DNA of 21,013 bases from JBCBGF01 sp038526915. GTDB taxonomy: Bacteria; Pseudomonadota; Alphaproteobacteria; Rhodobacterales; Rhodobacteraceae. Position numbers and translations under genes: made by a program. Below the pieces are notes generated by a model that searched no databases, had not been told where the DNA came from, and worked only from the letters and a program-made list of their open reading frames with translations. Of this stretch, positions 13,933-20,174 are shown one piece after another (the first letter of the stretch is position 1; each line of letters starts with the position of its first letter). Location: the NCBI GenBank assembly GCA_038526915.1, contig JBCBGF010000017.1:1-21013 (forward strand). Reading direction: 5' to 3'.

Positions 13933-13953
13933 GTCCCGGATCAGGTCCGGGAC
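13933..13953. repeat. Palindromic repeat, copy 1
   Basis: GTCCCGGA (13933-13940) and TCCGGGAC (13946-13953) flank TCAGG. The unit is nearly the same as the two at 17320-17340 and 17361-17380. Palindromes with this core are, from memory, dispersed in many alphaproteobacterial genomes between genes. Confidence 0.75.
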
Positions 13954-13959
13954 GTGTGG

Positions 13960-13987
13960 ACGCCTCGGGGATACCCGGGGCGTTTCT
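13960..13987 (+). terminator. Probable terminator after rpmD
   Basis: ACGCCTCGGG (13960-13969) pairs with CCCGGGGCGT (13974-13983), ten pairs with one G-T, around loop GATA. TTTCT follows directly. The T-run is short, so termination may be partial. It fits the end of the rpmC-rpmD unit and the new promoter before rplO. Confidence 0.6.
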
Positions 13988-14007
13988 CGTTGCAACGCGA
14001 GCTTGGA

Positions 14008-14134
14008 CAGTGACTGCCCGTGGGGTGGCGCTCTGCCCTGTCTGCGGCGCGCTTTATCTCTCAAAGCACATCTTCCGGCGGGCCCGGTGCCCTGCCGCAG
14101 CAAAGCGCCAGCCCGCCGGGACGGGCAGTCGCTG
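14008..14134. repeat. Nested inverted-repeat block, possible structured RNA or MITE-like element
   Basis: Successive arms nest in order: CAGTGACTGCCCG (14008-14020) with CGGGCAGTCGCTG (14122-14134), 13 pairs with one G-T; TGGCGCT (14026-14032) with AGCGCCA (14104-14110); CTGCGGC (14042-14048) with GCCGCAG (14094-14100). Inside lie hairpins GCTTT/AAAGC (14051-14055, 14063-14067) and CCGG/CCGG (14075-14078, 14084-14087). The layout is a long interrupted stem ending in a three-way junction. A reading frame across it contains CPVCGALYLSKHIFRRARC, which looks zinc-ribbon-like but is unsupported. I recognise no known RNA or insertion element. Confidence 0.5.
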
Positions 14135-14163
14135 GCCCGGCGCCTTCGGCTTGATTCCGGGCC
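14134..14163. repeat. Further inverted repeat next to the nested block
   Basis: GGCCCGG (14134-14140) pairs perfectly with CCGGGCC (14157-14163), with an inner GCC-TTC-GGC. It abuts the nested block and makes the whole stretch 13933-14163 unusually rich in self-complementary sequence. From 14164 to 14227 I see nothing definite. Confidence 0.5.
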
Positions 14164-14227
14164 GGGGGTCAATTGTAGTGTGTCGGTAGTTTGCAATCGT
14201 TAAGGCCAATGCAATGGGTTACCGGCG

Positions 14228-14599
14228 TTGAACGCACTTTCACTTGAACTTACCTCGCAATTCCCGGAGTTCCTCGAAGCCGTTGGTATCGAGAAGGTCG
14301 CCGAGGCCGATGAAAGTGGCCCATACATCGTCGTCGAAGACCTGTTCGTTCCTTGGAGCATTCAGGCCATGAGCTGCGAAATGGGACTGCGCCGCGTAGC
14401 CGACTTCATAGAGCAACTCGCTGAGAGCCCTAGTGAGACCGATCATCACTTGGCTGAAATTGCGCTGCTCACCCATTACGTGAATCTAAGGCGCACCGCT
14501 CTCGCGCCATATCTCGGCGAAAAGTCCCGGAAGCTATTGCTAGCGCAGGATCACACGAAGATTTGCGACGATATCTGGCGGAGGCGCGGCCCTCGGTAG
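14228..14599 (+). CDS. Hypothetical protein between rpmD and rplO
   Basis: This 123-residue acidic, soluble-looking protein is not recognised with certainty. It reads as real protein: SQFPEFLEAVGIEKVAEAD, GPYIVVEDLFVPWSIQ, then a helical half with GLRRVADFIEQLAES and THYVNLRRTALAPYLGEKSR. The shape, with a C-terminal helix around LGEKSRKLL, weakly recalls DUF7674-type small proteins; this is from memory and unsure. The only in-frame start before the conserved-looking part is TTG at 14228, with no good Shine-Dalgarno. It may therefore be poorly expressed or have lost its start. Codon use is less GC-biased than in the ribosomal genes, suggesting acquired DNA. Confidence 0.5.
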   Translation: MNALSLELTSQFPEFLEAVGIEKVAEADESGPYIVVEDLFVPWSIQAMSCEMGLRRVADFIEQLAESPSETDHHLAEIALLTHYVNLRRTALAPYLGEKSRKLLLAQDHTKICDDIWRRRGPR

Positions 14600-14670
14600 T
14601 CCCTACCGGCGGATACCACCAGGCATCACGTGAACCATCCCCCTGCTCAGGGCGAGCCCCTCATTTCTTC

Positions 14671-14699
14671 TTGATACCCCGCATTCCACCGTCTATACG
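14671..14699 (+). promoter_or_regulatory. Sigma70-like promoter for rplO-secY-adk
   Basis: TTGATA (14671-14676) and TATACG (14694-14699) are 17 bp apart. The expected start of transcription is near 14706, at the first bases of a hairpin, and gives a leader of about 93 nt before rplO. Confidence 0.75.
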
Positions 14700-14704
14700 C
14701 CGCC

Positions 14705-14725
14705 GGTGGCCCAAAACTGGCCACC
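14705..14725 (+). promoter_or_regulatory. 5'-end hairpin of the rplO leader
   Basis: GGTGGCC (14705-14711) pairs perfectly with GGCCACC (14719-14725) around CAAAACT. It starts 5 nt after the -10 hexamer, so the transcript would begin at or next to it. The rplB unit shows the same arrangement of a GC-rich hairpin at the transcript 5' end. Confidence 0.55.
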
Positions 14726-14798
14726 TCTAACCTACCAAAAAAACGCCGTGGTCGGCCGCTCCCGTCGCTGGGGGCCGCATCCGGCAAGGAGAAGCGAC

Positions 14799-15272
14799 AT
14801 GAAACTGAACGAACTCTCGGACAATCCGGGTGCCGCCAAGAAGCGCATGCGTGTGGGCCGCGGCCCGGGCTCTGGCAAGGGCAAGACCGCTGGCCGGGGT
14901 ATCAAGGGCCAAAAATCCCGCTCGGGCGTGGCGATCAACGGGTATGAGGGCGGTCAGATGCCGCTCTACCAGCGTCTGCCGAAGCGCGGCTTCAACAAGC
15001 CCAATCGCAAGAAATTTGCCGTCGTGAACCTCGGGATCATCCAGAAGTTCATCGATGCCAAAAAGCTCGATGCAAAGGGTGAGATCACCGAGGATGTGCT
15101 GGTTGAGGCCGGTATCGTGCGCCGCAAGCTGGACGGTGTTCGTATCCTCGCCAAGGGCGATTTCTCGGCCAAGGTGGCGTTGAGCGTGACCGGTGCCTCG
15201 AAGTCGGCCGTGGAAGCCGTGGAAAAGGCCGGTGGGTCACTGACTGTCACAACCGCGTCGGCTGCCGAATAA
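14799..15272 (+). CDS. rplO: 50S ribosomal protein L15
   Basis: This 157-residue late-assembly protein of the large subunit begins MKLNELSDNPGAAKKRMRVG. It then has the Gly-rich GRGPGSGKGKTAGRGIKGQK, SGVAINGYEGGQMPLYQRLP and KRGFNKPNRKKFAVVNLGI. The ATG at 14799 has AAGGAGAA upstream and gives the canonical N-terminus; the longer in-frame reading from 14706 covers the leader. It is the first gene of a unit with its own promoter. Confidence 0.98.
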   Translation: MKLNELSDNPGAAKKRMRVGRGPGSGKGKTAGRGIKGQKSRSGVAINGYEGGQMPLYQRLPKRGFNKPNRKKFAVVNLGIIQKFIDAKKLDAKGEITEDVLVEAGIVRRKLDGVRILAKGDFSAKVALSVTGASKSAVEAVEKAGGSLTVTTASAAE

Positions 15273-15282
15273 GAGGTTGTGT

Positions 15283-15355
15283 GGCCCCCATCGGGGCCTT
15301 ACATCCCTAAGACGTTTTCCAAAGCGCCGCCGACCGGGAAACGGTCCGGCGGCGC
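15283..15355 (+). promoter_or_regulatory. Hairpins between rplO and secY
   Basis: The first is GGCCCC (15283-15288) with GGGGCC (15293-15298) around CATC. The second is much stronger: 15324-15336 pairs with 15342-15355, thirteen pairs with one bulged base, around GGAAA. It ends 21 nt before the secY start. Neither has a proper T-run. They could be a partial terminator or processing site that lowers secY and adk output relative to rplO. Confidence 0.5.
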
Positions 15356-15376
15356 CTGCATGAAAGAGAGCCACAT

Positions 15377-16732
15377 ATGGCATCAGCAGCAGAGCAAATG
15401 GCCGCCAACGTCAGCTGGGCATCGCTCGGCAAGGCGACGGAACTGCGCCAGCGCATCTTCTTTACCATTGGCCTTTTGATCGTCTACCGGATCGGCACCT
15501 ACATCCCTGTGCCGGGGATTGATGGGAACGCCCTGCGCGATTTCATGGAACAGGCGGCGGCCGGTTTGGGCGGCGTTCTGAACATGTTCACGGGCGGCGC
15601 GATCAGCCGGATGGGTATCTTTGCCCTTGGCATCATGCCCTATATCTCGGCTTCGATCATTGTGCAGCTTCTGACCGCCATGGTCCCCTCGCTTCAGCAA
15701 TTGAAGAAAGAGGGTGAGCAGGGGCGGATGAAGATCAACCAGTACACCCGCTATGGCACGGTGTTTCTGGCGACGGTGCAGGCCTATGGGTTGGCAGTGA
15801 GCCTTGAATCGGGCGGTCTTGTAACCGATCCGGGCTGGTTCTTCCGCATGGCCTGTGTGATCACGCTGGTGGGCGGGACAATGTTCCTGATGTGGCTGGG
15901 TGAGCAGATCACGGCGCGCGGCGTCGGCAACGGGATCTCACTGATTATCTTCGTGGGGATCATCGCCGAACTGCCTGGTGCTTTCGCGCAGTTCTTTGAA
16001 AGCGGGCGGTCGGGCGCCCTGTCGCCTGCGGTGATCATCGGGGTCAGCGCGATGCTGTTGGCCACGCTGGTGTTCGTGGTGTTCATGGAGCGCGCGCTGC
16101 GCAAGATCCACATCCAGTATCCGCGCCGTCAGGTGGGAATGAAGGTTTATGACGGCGGGTCGAGCCACCTGCCGGTCAAGGTGAACCCCGCGGGCGTGAT
16201 CCCGGCGATCTTTGCCTCGTCGCTCTTGTTGTTGCCGACCACGGTCAGTACCTTTTCCGGCCAGCAGACCGGGCCTGTGATGTCGACGATCCTTGCGTAT
16301 TTCGGGCCGGGGCAGCCGCTTTACCTCTTGTTCTTCGCGGGTATGATCATCTTCTTCACCTATTTCTACACCGCCAACGTGTCGTTCAAGACCGAGGATG
16401 TGGCCGAAAACCTGAAGAACCAGAACGGGTTTATTCCAGGGATACGGCCGGGCAAGAAGACAGAAGAGTACCTCGATTATGTGGTCAGTCGCATTCTGGT
16501 GGTGGGCTCGGTCTACCTCGCCGTGGTCTGTCTGATCCCTGAGATGGTGCGCAACGAATTGGCGATCACGGCCTATTTCGGGGGCACGTCGATCCTGATT
16601 ATCGTGTCTGTGGGCATGGATACGGTGCAGCAAATTCAGTCGCACCTCTTGGCACATCAGTACGAAGGCCTTATCGAGAAGTCGCAGCTGCGCGGTAAAC
16701 GCCGCGGTAAGAGGGGGACAGCGCGACGATGA
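15377..16732 (+). CDS. secY: Protein translocase subunit SecY
   Basis: This 451-residue channel protein of the SecYEG translocon lies in the inner membrane and has about ten membrane segments. The N-terminal region has RIFFTIGLLIVYRIGTYIPV followed by PGID. The plug and second segment include GGAISRMGIFALGIMPYISA. The cytosolic loops have KVNPAGVIPAIFASSLLLLP and, later, FIPGIRPGKKTEEYLDYVVS. The C-terminus RGKRRGKRGTARR is basic. AAAGAGAG precedes the ATG. Its stop overlaps the adk start (ATGA). Confidence 0.98.
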   Translation: MASAAEQMAANVSWASLGKATELRQRIFFTIGLLIVYRIGTYIPVPGIDGNALRDFMEQAAAGLGGVLNMFTGGAISRMGIFALGIMPYISASIIVQLLTAMVPSLQQLKKEGEQGRMKINQYTRYGTVFLATVQAYGLAVSLESGGLVTDPGWFFRMACVITLVGGTMFLMWLGEQITARGVGNGISLIIFVGIIAELPGAFAQFFESGRSGALSPAVIIGVSAMLLATLVFVVFMERALRKIHIQYPRRQVGMKVYDGGSSHLPVKVNPAGVIPAIFASSLLLLPTTVSTFSGQQTGPVMSTILAYFGPGQPLYLLFFAGMIIFFTYFYTANVSFKTEDVAENLKNQNGFIPGIRPGKKTEEYLDYVVSRILVVGSVYLAVVCLIPEMVRNELAITAYFGGTSILIIVSVGMDTVQQIQSHLLAHQYEGLIEKSQLRGKRRGKRGTARR

Positions 16733-17307
16733 ATATCATTCTACTCGGCCCGCCGGGCGCCGGCAAAGGTACGCAAGCGCAACGATTGGTGGCCGAGAGG
16801 GGGATGATACAGCTCTCCACCGGTGACATGCTGCGCGCGGCGCGGACATCCGGGACAGAGATGGGCCAACGTGTGGCCGCGATCATGGATGCCGGTGAAT
16901 TGGTGACCGATGAGATCGTGATCGGTCTGATCGAGGAACAACTGGCGGCGCATCCCGAGGGTGGGTTTATCTTCGACGGCTTCCCGCGGACGCTGGGGCA
17001 GGCCGACGCTTTGGGTGAGTTGTTGGCGGCCCACGGTCAGACGCTGGATCATGTGATCGCGATGGAGGTCAATGACGAGGCGTTGGTGCACCGCATCGTC
17101 AACCGCGCGAAGGAGGCGGCAGCCGCTGGTCAACCGGTGCGGGCGGATGACAATGAAGAAAGCCTCAAGGTGCGGCTAACGGAGTATTACAAGAAAACCT
17201 CGCCGCTGATCGGCTACTACCATGCGAAGGGAACGCTCCGCTGGGTGCCGGGACTGGGTGCGATTGATGAGGTCGCCGCGGGGATTGCCGGGGTTTTGGA
17301 CGGTTAG
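16729..17307 (+). CDS. adk: Adenylate kinase, short zinc-free form
   Basis: This 192-residue enzyme catalyses ATP + AMP to 2 ADP in the cytosol. The P-loop is GPPGAGKGTQ (7-16), the AMP-binding segment STGDMLRAA (30-38) and the motif FDGFPRT (82-88). The LID is of the short kind (VRADDNEESLKVR, 137-149), with no Cys cluster, so it lacks the zinc-bearing LID of longer bacterial forms. The start overlaps secY, with AGAGGGGGA upstream. It ends in TAG. It closes the rplO-secY-adk unit, and no T-run terminator is seen after it. Confidence 0.97.
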   Translation: MNIILLGPPGAGKGTQAQRLVAERGMIQLSTGDMLRAARTSGTEMGQRVAAIMDAGELVTDEIVIGLIEEQLAAHPEGGFIFDGFPRTLGQADALGELLAAHGQTLDHVIAMEVNDEALVHRIVNRAKEAAAAGQPVRADDNEESLKVRLTEYYKKTSPLIGYYHAKGTLRWVPGLGAIDEVAAGIAGVLDG

Positions 17308-17319
17308 TTGGAAGTCGCA

Positions 17320-17340
17320 GTCCCGGACTTGATCCGGGAC
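17320..17340. repeat. Palindromic repeat, copy 2
   Basis: GTCCCGGA (17320-17327) and TCCGGGAC (17333-17340) flank CTTGA; CTCTT follows. It starts 12 nt after the adk stop, and its hairpin could stabilise or partly end the secY-adk transcript. It is the reverse complement of copy 3 in all but one position. Confidence 0.8.
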
Positions 17341-17360
17341 CTCTTCCCGGTCGCACGAGG

Positions 17361-17380
17361 CCCCGGATCAAGTCCGGGAC
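17361..17380. repeat. Palindromic repeat, copy 3, inverted to copy 2
   Basis: CCCGGA (17362-17367) and TCCGGG (17373-17378) flank TCAAG. With copy 2 it makes a larger inverted pair spanning 17320-17380, spaced by 20 nt. The rest of the gap, 17381-17477, holds nothing I can identify. Confidence 0.8.
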
Positions 17381-17477
17381 GGCCACAGAAAGGCGGGCTT
17401 CCAGCCTCTTTCGGGCTTCGAGACCGCTGTCGGTAATATCCAATTTAGCCCCGCACCAAATAATCCTTGACACCACC

Positions 17478-17506
17478 TTGACGCCCCGCGCGGCAGCCCG
17501 TATCTC
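17478..17506 (+). promoter_or_regulatory. Sigma70-like promoter for the rpsM (alpha) unit
   Basis: TTGACG (17478-17483) and TATCTC (17501-17506) are 17 bp apart. The -35 is close to consensus and the -10 weaker. A TTGACA at 17467-17472 has no matching -10. The leader would be about 150 nt. Confidence 0.6.
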
Positions 17507-17579
17507 ACGCCATCTCGACAGAGAATCGGCCGATGCAGCGGGTCGCCCCCGAACGGTTGGCTTTTGATCAGATGACGCG

Positions 17580-17605
17580 GCCCGTGGCTCAAAAATGCCT
17601 CGGGC
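17580..17605 (+). promoter_or_regulatory. Hairpin in the rpsM leader
   Basis: GCCCG-T-GGC pairs with GCC-T-CGGGC around loop TCAAAAAT, eight pairs with a symmetric T-T mismatch. It is followed by TTTGG. It sits in the middle of the 150-nt leader and could be an attenuator or a protein-binding site for the alpha unit. Confidence 0.4.
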
Positions 17606-17661
17606 TTTGGTTGTGAAAAAAGGGCCTGGAATTACGGGCTCGCACCGAAAGGACATATCAC

Positions 17662-18030
17662 GTGGCACGTATTGCCGGCGTTAACATCCCGACTGCCAAG
17701 CGGGTTCCCATCGCCCTGACCTATATCACCGGAATCGGCCGCGCCTCGGCTGAATCAATCTGCGAGGCCGTCGGCATCGACGCCGCCCGCCGCGTCAACG
17801 AGCTGAGCGATGCCGAAGTGCTGTCGATCCGCGAACATATCGACGCGAACTTTACCGTCGAAGGTGACCTGCGCCGCGAAGTGCAGATGAACATCAAGCG
17901 TCTGATGGACCTTGGCTGCTACCGCGGCTTGCGCCATCGCCGCAACCTCCCCGTGCGCGGCCAGCGCACCCACACCAACGCACGCACGCGCAAGGGCCCT
18001 GCTAAGCCCATCGCCGGCAAGAAGAAGTAA
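17662..18030 (+). CDS. rpsM: 30S ribosomal protein S13
   Basis: This 122-residue protein of the 30S head bridges to the large subunit and contacts P-site tRNA. It begins (GTG)ARIAGVNIPTAKRVPIAL and contains TYITGIGRASAESICEAVGI. The tail CYRGLRHRRNLPVRGQRT, with HTNARTRKGPAKPIAGKKK, is typical. The GTG start is supported by GAAAGGA upstream and by the canonical N-terminus; it is the only GTG start among the ribosomal genes here. Confidence 0.98.
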   Translation: MARIAGVNIPTAKRVPIALTYITGIGRASAESICEAVGIDAARRVNELSDAEVLSIREHIDANFTVEGDLRREVQMNIKRLMDLGCYRGLRHRRNLPVRGQRTHTNARTRKGPAKPIAGKKK

Positions 18031-18042
18031 GGGGGCAGGGAT

Positions 18043-18432
18043 ATGGCACGAGATACCAAACGCACCAAGCGCAAAGAGCGTAAGAACATCGCCGCGGGCG
18101 TGGCGCATGTGAACAGCTCGTTCAACAACACCAAGATCCTGATTTCCGATGTGCAGGGCAACGCGATTGCCTGGTCTTCGGCCGGGACCATGGGCTTCAA
18201 GGGCTCGCGTAAGTCGACGCCCTATGCCGCGCAGATGGCAGCTGAGGATGCGGGCAAGAAGGCGCAGGAACATGGCGTTCGCACGCTCGAGGTCGAGGTT
18301 CAGGGCCCCGGGTCGGGCCGCGAATCCGCGCTGCGCGCGCTGGCCGCCGTGGGCTTCAACATCACGTCGATCCGCGACGTGACGCCGATTGCCCACAACG
18401 GCTGCCGCCCGCCCAAGCGCCGCCGCGTCTGA
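18043..18432 (+). CDS. rpsK: 30S ribosomal protein S11
   Basis: This 129-residue platform protein lies near the E-site and the anti-Shine-Dalgarno helix. Conserved parts are NIAAGVAHVNSSFNNTKILI, TMGFKGSRKSTPYAAQMAAE and the C-terminal TPIAHNGCRPPKRRRV. AGGGGGC and CAGGG lie before the ATG. The gene after it is rpoA; rpsD, present here in E. coli, is absent, which is usual in alphaproteobacteria. Confidence 0.98.
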   Translation: MARDTKRTKRKERKNIAAGVAHVNSSFNNTKILISDVQGNAIAWSSAGTMGFKGSRKSTPYAAQMAAEDAGKKAQEHGVRTLEVEVQGPGSGRESALRALAAVGFNITSIRDVTPIAHNGCRPPKRRRV

Positions 18433-18443
18433 GCATTTTTCCG

Positions 18444-18472
18444 GTCGCACCGCGGGGGGTCCACGGTGCGAC
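18444..18472 (+). promoter_or_regulatory. Hairpin between rpsK and rpoA
   Basis: GTCGCACCG (18444-18452) pairs perfectly with CGGTGCGAC (18464-18472) around an 11-nt loop. It starts 12 nt after the rpsK stop. No T-run follows, so readthrough into rpoA is expected. It may mark an RNA processing site. Confidence 0.5.
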
Positions 18473-18545
18473 TGATGTCATTTCTAGACCTCGGGCGTCG
18501 GGCGCTTTCGGACATGGGCGACCGGCTGGAATTGAGGAGACACGC

Positions 18546-19562
18546 ATGATCCACAAGAACTGGCAGGAACTGATCAAACCCAACCAGCTGGAAGTGAAGC
18601 CCGGCAACGATCCGATGCGGCAGGCAACCGTTGTGGCCGAACCGCTGGAGCGCGGCTTTGGCCTGACGCTGGGCAACGCGCTGCGCCGAGTGCTGATGAG
18701 CTCGCTTCAGGGTGCGGCGATCACCAGCATCCAGATCGACAACGTCCTGCATGAATTTTCGTCCGTTGCCGGGGTGCGCGAGGATGTCACCGACATCGTC
18801 CTGAACCTCAAAGGTGTGGCGATCCGGATGGAAGTCGAAGGGCCGAAGCGCCTGTCGATTTCCGCCAAAGGGCCGGCGGTTGTGACCGCGGGCGATATCT
18901 CGGAAAGCGCTGGCATCGAGATCCTGAACAAGGAACACGTGATCTGCCACCTCGATGACGGGGCGGATCTGTTCATTGAACTGACGGTAAACGTGGGCAA
19001 GGGCTACGTGTCGGCCGACAAGAACCGGCCCGAAGATGCGCCCATCGGCCTGGTGCCCGTCGATGCGATCTATTCGCCGGTCAAGAAGGTGAGCTATGAC
19101 GTGCAGCCCACCCGTGAGGGTCAGGTGCTGGACTATGACAAGCTGACGCTGAAGCTCGAGACCGACGGGTCGGTCACGCCGGATGATGCGGTGGCCTATG
19201 CCGCGCGGATCCTGCAGGACCAGCTGTCGATCTTCGTGAACTTCGATGAGCCGGAGTCGGCGCGTGCGGAATCGGATGATGACGGGCTGGAGTTCAACCC
19301 GCTGCTTCTGAAGAAAGTGGACGAGCTGGAACTGTCGGTGCGTTCGGCTAACTGCTTGAAAAATGACAATATTGTCTACATCGGGGATCTGATTCAGAAA
19401 ACCGAAGCCGAGATGCTGCGCACGCCGAACTTTGGGCGGAAGTCGCTCAACGAGATCAAGGAAGTGCTGTCCGGTATGGGTCTGCACCTTGGCATGGATG
19501 TCGAGGAATGGCCGCCGGAAAACATCGAGGATCTGGCCAAGAAGTTCGAAGACAGCTTCTAA
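18546..19562 (+). CDS. rpoA: DNA-directed RNA polymerase subunit alpha
   Basis: This 338-residue protein dimerises to nucleate RNA polymerase assembly. The N-terminal domain has the conserved ERGFGLTLGNALRRVLMSSL and LHEFSSVAGVREDVTDIVLN. The C-terminal domain (from about residue 255) has LSVRSANCLKNDNIVYIGDL, with Arg266 in the place of the DNA-contacting Arg265 of E. coli, and RKSLNEIKEVL. GAGGAGA precedes the ATG. It lies between hairpin-bearing gaps of 113 and 127 nt. Confidence 0.98.
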   Translation: MIHKNWQELIKPNQLEVKPGNDPMRQATVVAEPLERGFGLTLGNALRRVLMSSLQGAAITSIQIDNVLHEFSSVAGVREDVTDIVLNLKGVAIRMEVEGPKRLSISAKGPAVVTAGDISESAGIEILNKEHVICHLDDGADLFIELTVNVGKGYVSADKNRPEDAPIGLVPVDAIYSPVKKVSYDVQPTREGQVLDYDKLTLKLETDGSVTPDDAVAYAARILQDQLSIFVNFDEPESARAESDDDGLEFNPLLLKKVDELELSVRSANCLKNDNIVYIGDLIQKTEAEMLRTPNFGRKSLNEIKEVLSGMGLHLGMDVEEWPPENIEDLAKKFEDSF

Positions 19563-19569
19563 GAAATCA

Positions 19570-19593
19570 GGGGCGCGCCCACCCGCGCGCCCC
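19570..19593 (+). promoter_or_regulatory. Hairpin between rpoA and rplQ
   Basis: GGGGCGCGC (19570-19578) pairs perfectly with GCGCGCCCC (19585-19593) around CCACCC, starting 8 nt after the rpoA stop. There is no T-run. It resembles the rpsK-rpoA hairpin in placement and could separate the stability of the rpoA and rplQ messages. Confidence 0.5.
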
Positions 19594-19689
19594 GACCCCG
19601 GGCATCCAGCCCCAAGGAGAGCGGACGACACGCATCGGACCGCCGGACAAAGCAAAATCGCCCGTAGAGGGCACATAGGAGTAAGAGAT

Positions 19690-20106
19690 ATGCGTCACGC
19701 ACGGGGCTATCGCCGCCTGAACCGCACCCATGAGCACCGCAAGGCGCTGTTCGCCAATATGGCCGGGTCGCTGATTGAACATGAACAGATCAAAACCACG
19801 CTACCCAAGGCCAAGGAATTGCGCCGGGTGGTGGAGAAACTTGTCACGCTGGGCAAGCGTGGCGATCTGCACGCACGCCGTCAGGCCGCGGCGCGGCTAA
19901 AGCAGGATGCCCACGTCGAGAAGCTGTTTGACGTCTTGGGCCCGCGCTACAAGGACCGCCAAGGTGGCTATGTGCGCGTTCTGAAGGCGGGCTTCCGCTA
20001 TGGCGACATGGCACCGATGGCGATCATCGAGTTCGTAGAGCGCGATGTGGATGCCAAAGGCGCTGCGGATCGCGCGCGAATGGAAGCCGAGGAAGCCGAG
20101 GAATAG
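19690..20106 (+). CDS. rplQ: 50S ribosomal protein L17
   Basis: This 138-residue protein lies near the exit tunnel. It begins MRHARGYRRLNRTHEHRKAL, followed by FANMAGSLIEHEQIKTTLPK. The tail (RARMEAEEAEE) is acidic. The ATG at 19690 has AGGAG upstream; the longer in-frame reading from 19432 overlaps rpoA and is rejected. It ends in TAG and is the last gene of the ribosomal cluster, followed by a strong terminator. Confidence 0.98.
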   Translation: MRHARGYRRLNRTHEHRKALFANMAGSLIEHEQIKTTLPKAKELRRVVEKLVTLGKRGDLHARRQAAARLKQDAHVEKLFDVLGPRYKDRQGGYVRVLKAGFRYGDMAPMAIIEFVERDVDAKGAADRARMEAEEAEE

Positions 20107-20120
20107 GCTGACGCGACACC

Positions 20121-20136
20121 GGCCCGAACACGGGCC
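20121..20136 (+). other. Short hairpin before the final terminator
   Basis: GGCCCG (20121-20126) pairs with CGGGCC (20131-20136) around AACA. It lies between the rplQ stop and the terminator and may protect the RNA 3' end. Confidence 0.4.
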
Positions 20137-20142
20137 CGAAAC

Positions 20143-20174
20143 GGCGCTTCGTCCCTAGGCGAGGCGCCTTTTTT
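20143..20174 (+). terminator. Intrinsic terminator of the ribosomal cluster
   Basis: GGCGCTTCG (20143-20151) pairs with CGAGGCGCC (20160-20168), nine pairs with one G-T, around TCCCTAGG. TTTTTT follows directly (20169-20174). The possible small minus-strand ORF ends in its loop. Confidence 0.92.

Noticed and set aside
15277..15305. TTGTGT-N17-TACATC as a promoter before secY
   Set aside because: Both hexamers are poor and the spacer is filled by a hairpin; secY is better explained by readthrough from the rplO promoter.
13933..17380. Palindromic repeats as a CRISPR array
   Set aside because: Copies are few, unevenly spaced and in opposite orientations, with no regular spacers or cas genes.
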